DNA of 64,000 nt from DATLGB01 sp038232275 (GTDB lineage Bacteria; Actinomycetota; Thermoleophilia; Solirubrobacterales; Solirubrobacteraceae), in the NCBI GenBank assembly GCA_038232275.1, contig JBBSIC010000001.1, forward strand, positions 76,334 through 140,333, in the 5' to 3' direction. Both the position numbers and the translations under genes were made by a program. The notes beneath the pieces were generated by a model, which ran no database searches, was not told where the DNA came from, and saw only the letters and a list, made by a program, of their open reading frames with translations. Positions 50,716-59,577 of the stretch are shown here, one piece after another. Within the stretch, counting starts at the first letter, position 1, and each line of letters opens with the position of its first letter.

Positions 50716-51804
50716 TCAGCCGTTCTTGAAGGCGGCGTAGCCCGGCTTGCGGGTGCCGTCGCGGGCGATCAGCCCGCGCTCGACCTGCTGCCCGTCGTCG
50801 CGCAGGGCGTCGTCGTACAGCGACAGGTAGCCGAAGGTGTAGATGCGCTTGTAGGAGCGCGCGATCTTCAGCGCCCGGGTCAGCCACTTGGCCTGCGTGG
50901 CGCGGCTGACGAAGAAGTTGAACTCGAGGTTCGTGTGATCCGTGGGCAGCGAGAACTCCGAGAGAAACAGCCGGAGGTGGCGCTCCTTGCGCAGCTTGGC
51001 GTGCCGGAAGGCCCGGTCGAGCGCGCGCGCGAGCTGATCGAGGTCGGAGAAGTCCGCGTAGCCGCTGCCCAGCGGCTGCGCCTTGAGTTTGGGGACCCGG
51101 GCGCTGAACGGGTTGTGCCCCCAGAGGTCCATGCGGGGGCGCTTGCCGTTCGGGAGCTTGAGCGCCTTGACCCAGCGCAGCGGAGCCACGGTCCCCACCG
51201 TGAACGTGTTGCCGCCGATCACCTGGTTCGCCGTGCTCACGGCCTTCAGCGCGCCGTAGGCGGCGTCGAGGATCTGGGCGTACTTGTGCGGGCCCCGCAG
51301 GCCCTTGCCCTTCAGCGTCCTGCCGTGGTCCGAGCGCAGCGGCTGGAAGTTCTGCGCCTTGGTGGGCTCGCTCCAGATCATCCAGTCGTGGACCTTCGGC
51401 CAGCGCTTGGCGGCGGCCGCCGTGAAGTCGGCGAAGTCCCGGGGGTGGTTCGGCGCCCAGCGCCAGTCGCGTCCGCCGTTGGCCCAGGCCGGCGCGCCGA
51501 TGACCATCACCGACACCTTGATCCCGTACCTGGCGCCCTCGCTGACGGCGAAGTCGACGTCGGCGGGCCAGCGGTAGGCGGGATCGGCGGGATCGCGTGG
51601 GTTGGCGGGCTTCCTCGGCGCGACCGCGTCCCAGCGCACGGTGTACTGATAGATCCCCACGCCGAGATCGGCGTAGGTCGGAAACTGCGACTGACCGTTC
51701 ACCATGACCGGCCCCCACATGGCCTTCTTCTGCGTGACGGACGCGGCCTGTGCCGGCGTCGCGACGAGAACGGTCAGCACAAGCGGGAGCCAGAAACGGT
51801 GCAT
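50716..51804 (-). CDS. secreted GH39-like glycoside hydrolase
   Basis: 362 residues with a clean signal peptide (1-20). The TIM-barrel signatures are 'WMIWSEPTKAQNF' (acid/base Glu at the end of strand 4) and 'LFLSEFSLPTD' (nucleophile Glu on strand 7), as in clan GH-A. PslG, a GH39 enzyme, plays a trimming role in Psl polysaccharide synthesis, a useful model here. It is convergent with the ligase fusion operon. ATG 51804; no clear -10 seen. Confidence 0.8.
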   Translation of the reverse strand: MHRFWLPLVLTVLVATPAQAASVTQKKAMWGPVMVNGQSQFPTYADLGVGIYQYTVRWDAVAPRKPANPRDPADPAYRWPADVDFAVSEGARYGIKVSVMVIGAPAWANGGRDWRWAPNHPRDFADFTAAAAKRWPKVHDWMIWSEPTKAQNFQPLRSDHGRTLKGKGLRGPHKYAQILDAAYGALKAVSTANQVIGGNTFTVGTVAPLRWVKALKLPNGKRPRMDLWGHNPFSARVPKLKAQPLGSGYADFSDLDQLARALDRAFRHAKLRKERHLRLFLSEFSLPTDHTNLEFNFFVSRATQAKWLTRALKIARSYKRIYTFGYLSLYDDALRDDGQQVERGLIARDGTRKPGYAAFKNG

Positions 51805-51930
51805 GTGGCCAGTCAAGCACGCGGCGAGGGGCGGAGTTGCGCCGTCCGTCGATGGACCGGTACGTGCCGGATTCTGGCATGCGGGGAGTGCCATCACCGC
51901 TTCTCCGGGTCCTACAACGGTTGTCGTCGT

Positions 51931-52616
51931 ATGCGCAGAACACTGATCGGAACCTTGGCGCTCGTCGCCGTCCTCGCGACCGCCTCGGTGGCGGTCGCCG
52001 CCACGGTCTTCGGGACGATCGGCAACGACACGCTCGTCGGCACGCAGGCCGCCGGCGCCATCGCCGGCGGCCCCGGCAACGACAACATCCGCGGCCTCGG
52101 CGGCGCTGACAAGATCGACGGCGGCTCCGGAGCCGACACAATTCTGGCGACGGCCCCTGCCCGGCCGCCCCGACCTCGCCCTACGGCAGCTCCTACTACT
52201 GCATCGTGGGCATCTCGGGCTCCGACACAATCGTCGGCGGCACCGGCAACGACAACATCAGCGGCAACGCCGGCAACGACCGGCTGCGCGGCAGCTCGGG
52301 CAACGACACGCTGTCCGGCGAGCAGAACAACGACACCGTCGACGGCGGCACCGGCAACGACCGGCTCTTCGGCGGCTCGGGCAAGGACGAGATGCTCGGC
52401 AGAACGGGCAAGAACCGCATCAGCGCCGGCTCGGGCAACGACCGCATCTACGCGAACAAGGGCAGGGACCGCGTCTTCGGCGGCTCGGGCAACGACCGCA
52501 TCTCGGCCCGCGATCACAAGCGCGACCAGATCAACTGCGGCACGGGCAGGGACCGCGTCACCGCCGACAAGAAGGACAAGGTCTCAAAGAACTGCGAGAA
52601 GGTCACGCGCAAGTAG
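51931..52616 (+). pseudogene. secreted RTX-like repeat protein with one-base frameshift
   Basis: ATG 51931 begins a signal peptide ('LIGTLALVAVLATASVAVAA') and the first glycine-rich calcium-binding nonapeptides ('GNDTLVG', 'GNDNIRG'). From about 52146 the repeats continue in the -1 frame ('GGTGNDNIS', 'GNAGNDRLR', 'GGSGKDEML') to the stop at 52616. Adding one G at the CTGG of 52146-52147 restores a continuous RTX-like protein of about 229 residues. It is either a true pseudogene or a base-calling error. Confidence 0.75.
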
Positions 52617-52632
52617 CGCTGCGGCCTCAGGC

Positions 52633-53727
52633 TCAGTCGTCGTAGACGGCGCGCAGCCGCGCCGCGACCCGGTCCGGCGCGCAGCGCTCGCGCACCCGTG
52701 CCAGCGCCCGCTCGCCGGCCGCCCGATCGCGCCACAGCGCGGTGAGGCGGGCCGCGAGCGCTCCGACGTCGCCGACCGGCGCCAGGCCCTCCTCGGGCAC
52801 GACCTCCGCCAGGCCGCCCGCGCGGGTGGCGACGACGGGCAGCCCCGCGGCCATCGCCTCCAGCGCGGCCAGCGGCAGGATCTCCTGGTAGCGCGACGGG
52901 ACGACGGCGACGGCGGCGCGGCGGCGCAGGGCGGCGAGCGCCTCCGGCTCCAGGCGCCCCGGAGCCTGCACGCCGAGCGCCCGCACCGCCTCCAGCGCGG
53001 GCCCGGCACCGGCGACCACGAGCGCCAGGCCGGCGGCGCGGCACGCCTCGATCGCGTCGAAGACGCCCTTCTCCGCCGCCACGCGCCCCGCATACAGGAC
53101 GAACTCGCCGTCGCCGGCGGCGCTCGCCGCGGCGACGTCGCGCTGCACCGACGCGACGACGACCGCGCCGGCCACCGGCGCGCCGAGCGCCCGCAGGCGC
53201 TCGAGCGCGAAGGCGCTGGGCACCACGACGCGGTCGACGTGGGCGGCCACGCGCGGCTGCCACGCGGCCAGCGCGGCGCCGTAGACCGCGGCCTGCGCGC
53301 GCGAGCCGCCGCGGCAGTTGAGCCGCACGCCCGGCAGCGTGTCGCGGCCGTGGCAGCGCGTGCAGTCCTCCCCGCGCGTGAAGCAGATGCCGTTCGCGCA
53401 GACCAGGCGGTAGTTGTGCAGGTGCAGCACCGTCCGGGCGCCGGCCGCGCGGGCCGCGGCCAGGGAGCGCCAGCCGAAGGCCGGGTTGAGGTTGTGGGCG
53501 TGCACGACGCGCGCGCCCGTCCGCCGCACGGCCGCGCCGACCTCCTCGGGTCGCACGCCGCCGCGCAGCAGCGCCCCGGCCGCCGCGGCGCCCGAGAGCT
53601 CCCGCGAGGAGCGCTCGAGGATCTCGACGTCCTCCCCCAGCTCGGCGCGGATCAGCCACGCGAGATCCTCGACCGCCCGCTCCTCCCCGCCGGGCACGCG
53701 ATAGCGGTTGTGCAGGAGCAGGATCAC
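52633..53727 (-). CDS. GT4 glycosyltransferase
   Basis: 364 residues. 'ILLLHNRYRVPGGEERAVEDLAWL' is the N-terminal donor loop, 'GAGPALEAVRALGV' and 'PSRYQEILPLAALEAMAAGLPVV' the C-terminal motifs, with a Glu of EX7E present. An internal 'CFTRGEDCTRCHGRDTLPGVRLNCRGG' cysteine-rich insert is typical of a subgroup of surface-glycan GT4 enzymes. GTG 53727 is 10 nt after TACCCT. It is divergent from the 53752 gene with a 24-bp gap. Confidence 0.88.
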   Translation of the reverse strand: MILLLHNRYRVPGGEERAVEDLAWLIRAELGEDVEILERSSRELSGAAAAGALLRGGVRPEEVGAAVRRTGARVVHAHNLNPAFGWRSLAAARAAGARTVLHLHNYRLVCANGICFTRGEDCTRCHGRDTLPGVRLNCRGGSRAQAAVYGAALAAWQPRVAAHVDRVVVPSAFALERLRALGAPVAGAVVVASVQRDVAAASAAGDGEFVLYAGRVAAEKGVFDAIEACRAAGLALVVAGAGPALEAVRALGVQAPGRLEPEALAALRRRAAVAVVPSRYQEILPLAALEAMAAGLPVVATRAGGLAEVVPEEGLAPVGDVGALAARLTALWRDRAAGERALARVRERCAPDRVAARLRAVYDD

Positions 53728-53736
53728 GCGCCGCCG

Positions 53737-53743
53737 TAGGGTA
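53737..53743. promoter_or_regulatory. overlapping divergent -10 elements
   Basis: TAGGGTA contains TAGGGT on plus (9 nt before ATG 53752) and TACCCT on minus (10 nt before GTG 53727). The start codons are 24 bp apart, again the minimal divergent layout. Confidence 0.5.
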
Positions 53744-53751
53744 CGTCGGCC

Positions 53752-54549
53752 ATGGCCGTTGACTTCGCCTCGGGAGAGTCGGGCACGCTCGGCCGGCGCA
53801 CGAGCGCCGCCGGGATCCTGCTCGACCTCGCCATCGACGCGGCCACGGCCCCGCGCCGCGCCGCGCTGCACCGCGCTGCGCTCTCCGCGGAGCCCCAGCG
53901 GATACTCGCGATCTCGATCGCGCGGCCGGAGCGCGCCGGATCGGCCGCCGCGGCCGCCTACGAGCTCGAGCGCTCGCGGCTGCACGAGGTCCAGGTGCGC
54001 CTCGCCGCCCCGCGGCCGGGCGCGGGCAAGTGGGAGAACCTCAACGCGCTGCTGGCCGCCAACCCGCCCACGGGCTACGACTGGCTGCTGCTGTTCGACG
54101 ACGACGTCGTGCTGCCGCGGCGCTTCCTGGACTCGTTTCTGTTTCTCTGCGAGCGCTACCGGCTGACGCTGGCGCAGCCCGCGCACAAGCACTGGTCGCA
54201 CGCCGCCTGGCAGGTCACGCGCCGGCGCGCGCGCAGCGTCCTGCGGCGCACGCGCTTCGTGGAGATCGGGCCGGTGACCGCCGTGCACGCGCGCGCGTTC
54301 GGCGCCCTGCTGCCGTTCCCCGACCTGCACATGGGGTGGGGCCTGGACGCGCACTGGGGCGCCGTCGCCGCCGAGCACGGCTGGGCGCTCGGCGTCGTCG
54401 ACGCGACGCCCATCCGCCACACGCGCCCGGTGGCCGCCGACTACGACCGCGAGCTGGCGCTGGCCGAGGCGCGGGCCTTTTTGGCCGACCGGCCCTACGT
54501 CACCCGCGAGACCGCGCAGCAGACGGTCCGCGCCTTCACCCGCTGGTGA
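53752..54549 (+). CDS. GT-A-type glycosyltransferase (DUF707-like)
   Basis: 265 residues. 'KWENLNALLAANPPTGYDWLLLFDDDVVLPRRFLDSFLFL' gives a DDD metal site, and 'DLHMGWGLDAHWGAVAAEHGW' resembles the acceptor/catalytic loop of DUF707 and related retaining or inverting GT-A enzymes. It lies at the head of a GT cluster, 10 nt before the GT4 at 54560. Substrates unknown. Confidence 0.75.
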   Translation: MAVDFASGESGTLGRRTSAAGILLDLAIDAATAPRRAALHRAALSAEPQRILAISIARPERAGSAAAAAYELERSRLHEVQVRLAAPRPGAGKWENLNALLAANPPTGYDWLLLFDDDVVLPRRFLDSFLFLCERYRLTLAQPAHKHWSHAAWQVTRRRARSVLRRTRFVEIGPVTAVHARAFGALLPFPDLHMGWGLDAHWGAVAAEHGWALGVVDATPIRHTRPVAADYDRELALAEARAFLADRPYVTRETAQQTVRAFTRW

Positions 54550-54559
54550 GCGCGCGCCG

Positions 54560-55726
54560 GTGAGGGTCGCGATCGTCGCCGAGTACTACCCGCGCGCCGC
54601 GGACCCGGCGCTGGGCGTGTGGGCGCACCGGCAGGCGCTCGCGGCGCGCGACGCGGGCGCCGACGTGCGCGTCCTGGTCCTGCACCGGCCCGTGCCGTCG
54701 CGCGCCGCGCTGCGCTCGCGCGAGGCGCGCCGGCTGCTCGAGCCGCTGCGCCAGCCTCTGCGCGCCGAGCTCGACGGCGTCCCGGTCACCTACGTCCCCT
54801 TCCTCGCCCCGCCCCGGGAGCGCAGCTACGGCTCGTGGGGCGCCTACGCGGCGGCCCCGCTCGCGCTCGCGCTGCGGGCCCTGCGGCGGTCGTTCGCCTA
54901 CGACCTCGTCCACGCCCACTACGCCGCGCCCGCCGCCGACGCGGTCCGGCGCGCGCGCCCCGGCACGCCCTACGTGGCCTCCGTCCACGGCGGCGACCTG
55001 CTCGCCGTCGCGCACGCCTCCGCCGCCGGCGCCCGCGCCGTGCGCCGCGGCCTTCAGGGCGCGGCGCTCACGCTCGCCAACTCGCGCGGCATGGCCGAGC
55101 GGGCCCGCCGGCACGGGGCGCGCGACGTGCGCGTGGTGCACCTGGGGACCGACGTGCCCGAGGCGGTGCCGGTCCACCACGCCGAGCGCCTGGTCAGCGT
55201 CGGGCACCTGGTCGCCCGCAAGCGCCACGCGGACGTGCTGCGCGCGCTGTGGCTGCTGCGCGACAGCCATCCCGGCGCGCGCTACGTGGTCATCGGGGAA
55301 GGCCCGGAGCGCGCGCCGCTGGCGCGCCTCGCCGCCGCGCTCGGGCTCTCGGGGCGCGTCGAGCTGCGCGGCGCGCTCCCGCACGCCGAGGCGGTGCGCG
55401 AGGCGCAGTCCGCCGCCGTCTTCGTGCTCCCCAGCGTCGACGAGGCCTTCGGCGTCAGCTACGTCGAGGCGATGGCCGGCGGCGTGCCCGCCATCGCCAG
55501 CCGCGCGGAGCCGGGGCCAGAGGAGATCCGCGGGCTGACCGAGGGCATCTGCCTCGTCGCTCCGGGCGAGCCCGAGGGGCTGGCGCGCACGATCGCCGCG
55601 CTGCTCGACGACGAGCGCCAGCGCCGCCGGCTCGGGGCCGCCGCCCGCCGCGCCGTCACGGAGCACTTCACCTGGGACGCCTGCGGCCGCGCGACCGTGC
55701 AGGCCTACGCGGACGCGCTGTCGTGA
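54560..55726 (+). CDS. GT4 glycosyltransferase
   Basis: 388 residues. 'VAIVAEYYPRAADPALGVWAHRQA', 'HAHYAAPAADAV', 'VHGGDLLAVAHA', 'SVGHLVARKRHADVLRAL' and 'PSVDEAFGVSYVEAMAGGVPAI' (EX7E) are all GT4 features. The GTG start gives the usual N-terminal strand. Its stop overlaps the next GTG as GTGA. Confidence 0.92.
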   Translation: MRVAIVAEYYPRAADPALGVWAHRQALAARDAGADVRVLVLHRPVPSRAALRSREARRLLEPLRQPLRAELDGVPVTYVPFLAPPRERSYGSWGAYAAAPLALALRALRRSFAYDLVHAHYAAPAADAVRRARPGTPYVASVHGGDLLAVAHASAAGARAVRRGLQGAALTLANSRGMAERARRHGARDVRVVHLGTDVPEAVPVHHAERLVSVGHLVARKRHADVLRALWLLRDSHPGARYVVIGEGPERAPLARLAAALGLSGRVELRGALPHAEAVREAQSAAVFVLPSVDEAFGVSYVEAMAGGVPAIASRAEPGPEEIRGLTEGICLVAPGEPEGLARTIAALLDDERQRRRLGAAARRAVTEHFTWDACGRATVQAYADALS

Positions 55727-56799
55727 CCGGCGACCCGCGGCCGGTCCTGTTCGTCACCAACCACGCCCCGGGCTACCGCGTCGGCGCCTTCGCGGCGCTG
55801 CACGAGCGCGAGGACGTCGTCTTCGCCCTGGTGGGCGGCGAGGCCCGGCACGGCGGCGGCGGGACCGAGCCCGGCCAGCTGTCCTTCCCCGCCCTCCGCG
55901 TCGCGCAGCGCGACGTCCTCGCCCTCGCCGCCTCGGGGGAGTACCGGGCGGTCGTGGCCGGCATCTCCGGCCGCGTCGCGCTGCCCGCCGCGCACCTCGG
56001 CGCCCGCCGCGCGCGCGTGCCCTTCGTCCTGTGGGCGACGCTGTGGGCGCACCCGCGGACGGCGGCGCACGCCCTCTCCTACCTCCCGCTGCGACACCTC
56101 TACCGCGACGCCGACGCGATCGTCACCTACGGGCCGCACGTCAGCGCGTACGTGTGGGCGAAAGGCGCCCGGGCGCCGGTCTTCGAGGCCCCGCAGGCGG
56201 TCGACGGCGCCTACTGGTCGCAGCCGGCCGACTCCCCCCGACGTCAGCGTGCTTACCAGGCGTTGTTTGTCGGACGCCTGGCCGGGGAGAAGGGTCTGGC
56301 GACGCTCCTATCGGCCTGGCAACTGTCAGGCCTCCGAGTGTCCCAAGCTGCGCTGGTTCTGGTCGGCGGAGGGCGGTTCCGAGCCCCGCTCTCCGCCACC
56401 AGCGCAGTGCGTCCCGTCGGCCGGCAGCCGCCGCGCGAAGTGCGCAACTTCTATGCCGGCAGCGACGTTGTCGTGGTGCCCTCGATTCCCACCCGCGCCT
56501 TCCTGGAGCCGTGGGGACTCGTCGTCAATGAAGCGTTCCATCAAGGCACACCCGTGATCGCCACGACCGCCGTCGGCGCCGTCGCCGGAGGACTCGTGCG
56601 CGACGGCCGCAACGGCCTCGTCGTCCCCCCCGGCGACGCGGGCGCCCTCGCCGCGGCACTGCGCCGCCTGTACGACGACCCGGGCCTGCGCGCCCGCCTC
56701 GGCGCGCAGGCCCGCGCGGACATCGCCCCCTACACGCAGCCGGCGTGGGCCGCCGGCGTCGTCCGCGGCCTCGCCGCGGCGGGGGTGGCGCGCTCCTAA
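55723..56799 (+). CDS. GT4 glycosyltransferase with mosaic composition
   Basis: 358 residues. 'FVTNHAPGYRVGAFAAL', 'LFVGRLAGEKGLATLL', 'AFLEPWGLVVNEAFHQGTPVIAT' (EX7E) show a GT4 enzyme. From about 56230 to 56560 the codon use shifts to many AT-ending codons (TTG, TTT, CTA, TCA, GTT), while both flanks are near-uniform GC-ending. This looks like an imported segment in an otherwise native gene. GTGA overlap with the upstream GT4. Confidence 0.9.
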   Translation: MTGDPRPVLFVTNHAPGYRVGAFAALHEREDVVFALVGGEARHGGGGTEPGQLSFPALRVAQRDVLALAASGEYRAVVAGISGRVALPAAHLGARRARVPFVLWATLWAHPRTAAHALSYLPLRHLYRDADAIVTYGPHVSAYVWAKGARAPVFEAPQAVDGAYWSQPADSPRRQRAYQALFVGRLAGEKGLATLLSAWQLSGLRVSQAALVLVGGGRFRAPLSATSAVRPVGRQPPREVRNFYAGSDVVVVPSIPTRAFLEPWGLVVNEAFHQGTPVIATTAVGAVAGGLVRDGRNGLVVPPGDAGALAAALRRLYDDPGLRARLGAQARADIAPYTQPAWAAGVVRGLAAAGVARS

Positions 56800-56823
56800 A
56801 GCTTCGGCTTAAGGCGCCCTGGC

Positions 56824-56829
56824 TACCGT
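56824..56829 (+). promoter_or_regulatory. candidate -10 element
   Basis: TACCGT lies 10 nt before ATG 56840, which heads the second ligase operon. Confidence 0.45.
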
Positions 56830-56839
56830 GACTTTGTCC

Positions 56840-57430
56840 ATGAGACGCCTGTTCACCATTTCCCTGGCCATCGCCCTCGTGCTCGCGTGGGCGGTCCCGG
56901 CCGTGGCCTCGACGCGGAGCAAGATCATCTCCGACTGCTCCGACGACGGCCAGCTGCAGGGCCGCTACTCGCCGTCGGAGCTGCGCAACGCGCGCCAGCA
57001 CCTGCCGTCCGACGTCGCCGAGTACACGGACTGCGCCGACGTGCTGCGCCGGGCCGAGCTGCCCGACAACGGCGCCGCCGGCGGAGGCGCCGGCGGCCCG
57101 GCGACCGCGCCCATCGCGCCCGGCGTCCCCGTGGCGCCCGGACGCGGCGCGGCCCCGCCCGCGAGCGCCGGCGCCACCACCAGGCCGCTCACGCCGACCA
57201 CCGAGCAGGATCGCCAGGCGCTGACCGACGCCCACCGGTCCGGCAGCCAGCCCGTCACCGTCGACGGCCGCAGCCTGCTGCCCAGCACGGCCGCGCTGCG
57301 CGAGGGCTACAAGGCCAAAGGGCTGCCCAGCACGCTCGTGATCGCGCTGATCGCGCTCGCGCTGGCGGGCCTGGCGCTCAGCATGCCCCCCGTGCGCCGC
57401 CTGCTGCGGTTCCGGCGCGGACCACGGTGA
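56840..57430 (+). CDS. small exported bitopic protein
   Basis: 196 residues. A signal peptide (1-24, 'SLAIALVLAWAVPAVAS'), a domain with paired cysteines ('SDCSDDGQL', 'YTDCADVL'), a Pro/Ala/Gly linker, and a C-terminal helix ('LVIALIALALAGLALSM') with the basic tail 'RRLLRFRRGPR'. It has the same plan as the protein at 50206 and is coupled by GTGA to a ligase gene. Possibly an accessory subunit of the ligase. GTG 56828 is an alternative start. Confidence 0.7.
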   Translation: MRRLFTISLAIALVLAWAVPAVASTRSKIISDCSDDGQLQGRYSPSELRNARQHLPSDVAEYTDCADVLRRAELPDNGAAGGGAGGPATAPIAPGVPVAPGRGAAPPASAGATTRPLTPTTEQDRQALTDAHRSGSQPVTVDGRSLLPSTAALREGYKAKGLPSTLVIALIALALAGLALSMPPVRRLLRFRRGPR

Positions 57431-59577
57431 GCGCGGCCGTCACCGGGCGCGTCTCGCGCGCCCGGCGCCGGACACGGCCGCGGGCCGCCGCCCTCACGCG
57501 GGTGCTGACGGCCGACGTCGCGGTCTGCAGCGGGGTGGCGACGATCCTCTGCCTGCTCGCCTTCGTCGCCCAGGGCGGCGTCGCACTCGGCCCGAACACA
57601 TTCATGCAGGTGATCCTCGTCGCGGGCGGCGGGCTGCTCGGGGCCGCCGCCCTGGCGGTCCCGCACCGCCTGGCGCCGGCCGGACTGCTGCACGGCGGCC
57701 GCACGCTCGGCCTCTTCGGCATCCTGACGCTGCTCACGGCGCTCTCGATCGCGTGGTCGCTGGATGCGAGCAGCTCGTGGTTGGAGGCCAACCGGACGCT
57801 CTCCTACCTCGCCGCCTTCGGCGGGACGCTCGCCGTCGTGCGGCTCGCCCCGGGCCGCTGGTCGGCGGTGCTGGGCGGCGTCGCCCTCGCGTGCGTGATC
57901 GTGTGCGCCTACGCCCTGCTCACCAAGGTCCTCCCGGCCCAGCTCGCGGCCGACGAGACCGCCGCGCGCCTGCGCGCGCCCTTCGGCTACTGGAACGCCG
58001 TCGGCCTGATGGCGGCGCTCGGGGTGCCGCCGCTGCTCTGGCTCGCCTCGCGGCGGTCGGGGCACGCGGCGCTGAACGCGCTCGCCTACCCCGGCCTCGG
58101 CGTCCTGCTGGTCTGCTTGATGCTCTCCTACTCGCGCGGATCCCTGCTCGCGCTCGCCGTCGGCCTGATCGCCTGGTTCGCGCTCGTGCCGCTGCGCCTG
58201 CGCGGCGCCGTGGGGCTGCTGATCCCGGCGCTCACGACGGCCGCCGTCGTGGCCTGGGCATTCGGGCAAAGCGCTCTCACCGCGGACGGGCTCGAGGCCG
58301 CCCAGCGCACCGACGCGGGCCTGGCGCTCGGCGCCCTGCTGGCGCTCCAGCTCCTCGTCCTGCTGGCGGCCGGGCTGGCGGTCGGCTTCGTCTCGGCCCT
58401 GCGCGTGCCGTCCCCGCGGACGCGCCGGCTCGCGGGCCGGGCGGTGCTGGGCTCGATCGCCCTGGCGCTCGCCGCGGGCGTGATCGCGCTGGCGGCGGCC
58501 CCGGGCGGGATCGACGGGCAGATCTCGCAGACCTTCCACCAGCTGACCGACCCCAACGCCCGCACGCCCTCGAACTCCCCGGACCGCCTGACCGCCACCG
58601 CCTCCGTGCGCGCGCGCTATTGGGACGAGGCGCTGCAGATCCACGCCGTCCTGCCGTGGCTCGGGGCGGGCGCCGGCGCCTACGGCACCGCGCGCCAGCA
58701 CTTCCGCACCCAGACGGTCGACGTCCAGCACGCCCACGGCTACGTCGTCCAGACGCTCGCCGACCTCGGCTGGGCGGGGCTGATCGTCTCCCTCGCCGCG
58801 ATGATCGGCTGGCTGTTCGCCGCCGCCCGCGTGCTCGGCCTGCGCCGCGGCGACCGCGGACTGGGCTGGGACGCCGAGCGCGTCGGCATGGCCACGCTCG
58901 CCGCCGTGGTGCTCGTCTTCGGGGTGCACTCGCTGGTCGACTGGACCTGGTTCATCCCCGCCAACGCGATCGCCGCGCTCATCTGCGCGGGCTGGATCGC
59001 GGGCCGTCCGCCGCTGCGCACCCGCCTGGCGACCGAGGGCCCGACCGGCGTCATCGACGCGGCCGAGCGCGTCGGGATCCTCCCCCGCACGCCACATCGG
59101 ACAACGCGGGAGCGCCTGGTCGCCTGGCGGCCGAGCCCCTACCGAAGCGTCCTCGCCGTCGGCGTGTTGGTGGTCGCGATGACTGGTTTGTGGACGATCG
59201 TGCAGCCGCTGCGCGCCGAGCACGCCGGCGACGCGGTGACCAACCGCCTGTACGCCGGCGAGTACCAGGCCGCGGCGCACATCGCGCTCCTCGCCGCGAA
59301 GCGCAACCCGCTCTCGGTCGAGCCCTGGTACGGCCTTGCCACCGCGCGCGCCTCGATGGGCGACAAGCGCGGGACGATCGCCGCGCTCGGCCGCGCCGTG
59401 CAGACCCAGCCCGCCAATGCCGAGGCCTGGCGGCGCCTCGGGCGCTACGAGCTCTCCACGCTGCATCAGCCGGCCGCCGCGCTGCCGGCCTTCCAAGCCG
59501 CCTACTACCTCGACCCTCAAGCCCCGGGCAGCCAGTCCGACGTGCTCGAGGCCTCACGTGCCACGGTGACGCCATGA
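57427..59577 (+). CDS. O-antigen ligase-like membrane protein with TPR-like tail
   Basis: 716 residues, about 12 membrane helices, then a soluble 130-residue TPR-like tail. 'APFGYWNAVGLMAALGVPPLL', 'MLSYSRGSLLALAVGL' and 'GAGAGAYGTARQHFRTQTVDVQHAHGYVVQTLADLG' form the Wzy_C signature with the conserved His. It is paralogous to the C-terminal two thirds of the 47222 fusion. The likely role is polymerising or ligating exported glycan. GTG start by GTGA overlap; ATGA overlap with the hydrolase gene. Confidence 0.88.
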   Translation: MSAAVTGRVSRARRRTRPRAAALTRVLTADVAVCSGVATILCLLAFVAQGGVALGPNTFMQVILVAGGGLLGAAALAVPHRLAPAGLLHGGRTLGLFGILTLLTALSIAWSLDASSSWLEANRTLSYLAAFGGTLAVVRLAPGRWSAVLGGVALACVIVCAYALLTKVLPAQLAADETAARLRAPFGYWNAVGLMAALGVPPLLWLASRRSGHAALNALAYPGLGVLLVCLMLSYSRGSLLALAVGLIAWFALVPLRLRGAVGLLIPALTTAAVVAWAFGQSALTADGLEAAQRTDAGLALGALLALQLLVLLAAGLAVGFVSALRVPSPRTRRLAGRAVLGSIALALAAGVIALAAAPGGIDGQISQTFHQLTDPNARTPSNSPDRLTATASVRARYWDEALQIHAVLPWLGAGAGAYGTARQHFRTQTVDVQHAHGYVVQTLADLGWAGLIVSLAAMIGWLFAAARVLGLRRGDRGLGWDAERVGMATLAAVVLVFGVHSLVDWTWFIPANAIAALICAGWIAGRPPLRTRLATEGPTGVIDAAERVGILPRTPHRTTRERLVAWRPSPYRSVLAVGVLVVAMTGLWTIVQPLRAEHAGDAVTNRLYAGEYQAAAHIALLAAKRNPLSVEPWYGLATARASMGDKRGTIAALGRAVQTQPANAEAWRRLGRYELSTLHQPAAALPAFQAAYYLDPQAPGSQSDVLEASRATVTP

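Noticed and set aside
51804..51825. TTGACT as a -35 box for the 50716 hydrolase
   Set aside because: It lies about 6 nt before the ATG, far too close, and there is no -10 after it.
52140..52150. Programmed -1 frameshift in the RTX-like gene
   Set aside because: There is no X XXY YYZ slippery heptamer and no stable downstream structure that I can see; a one-base deletion is simpler.
52206..52520. Tandem repeats that could suggest a CRISPR or satellite array
   Set aside because: They are degenerate 27-nt repeats encoding GGxGxDxx nonapeptides, in frame and without unique spacers, so they are an RTX-like coding repeat.
57310..57430. LPxTG-type sortase signal in the 56840 protein
   Set aside because: The sequence before the helix is GLPSTL, lacking the Gly after Thr, and no sortase gene is present; I describe only a helix with a basic tail.
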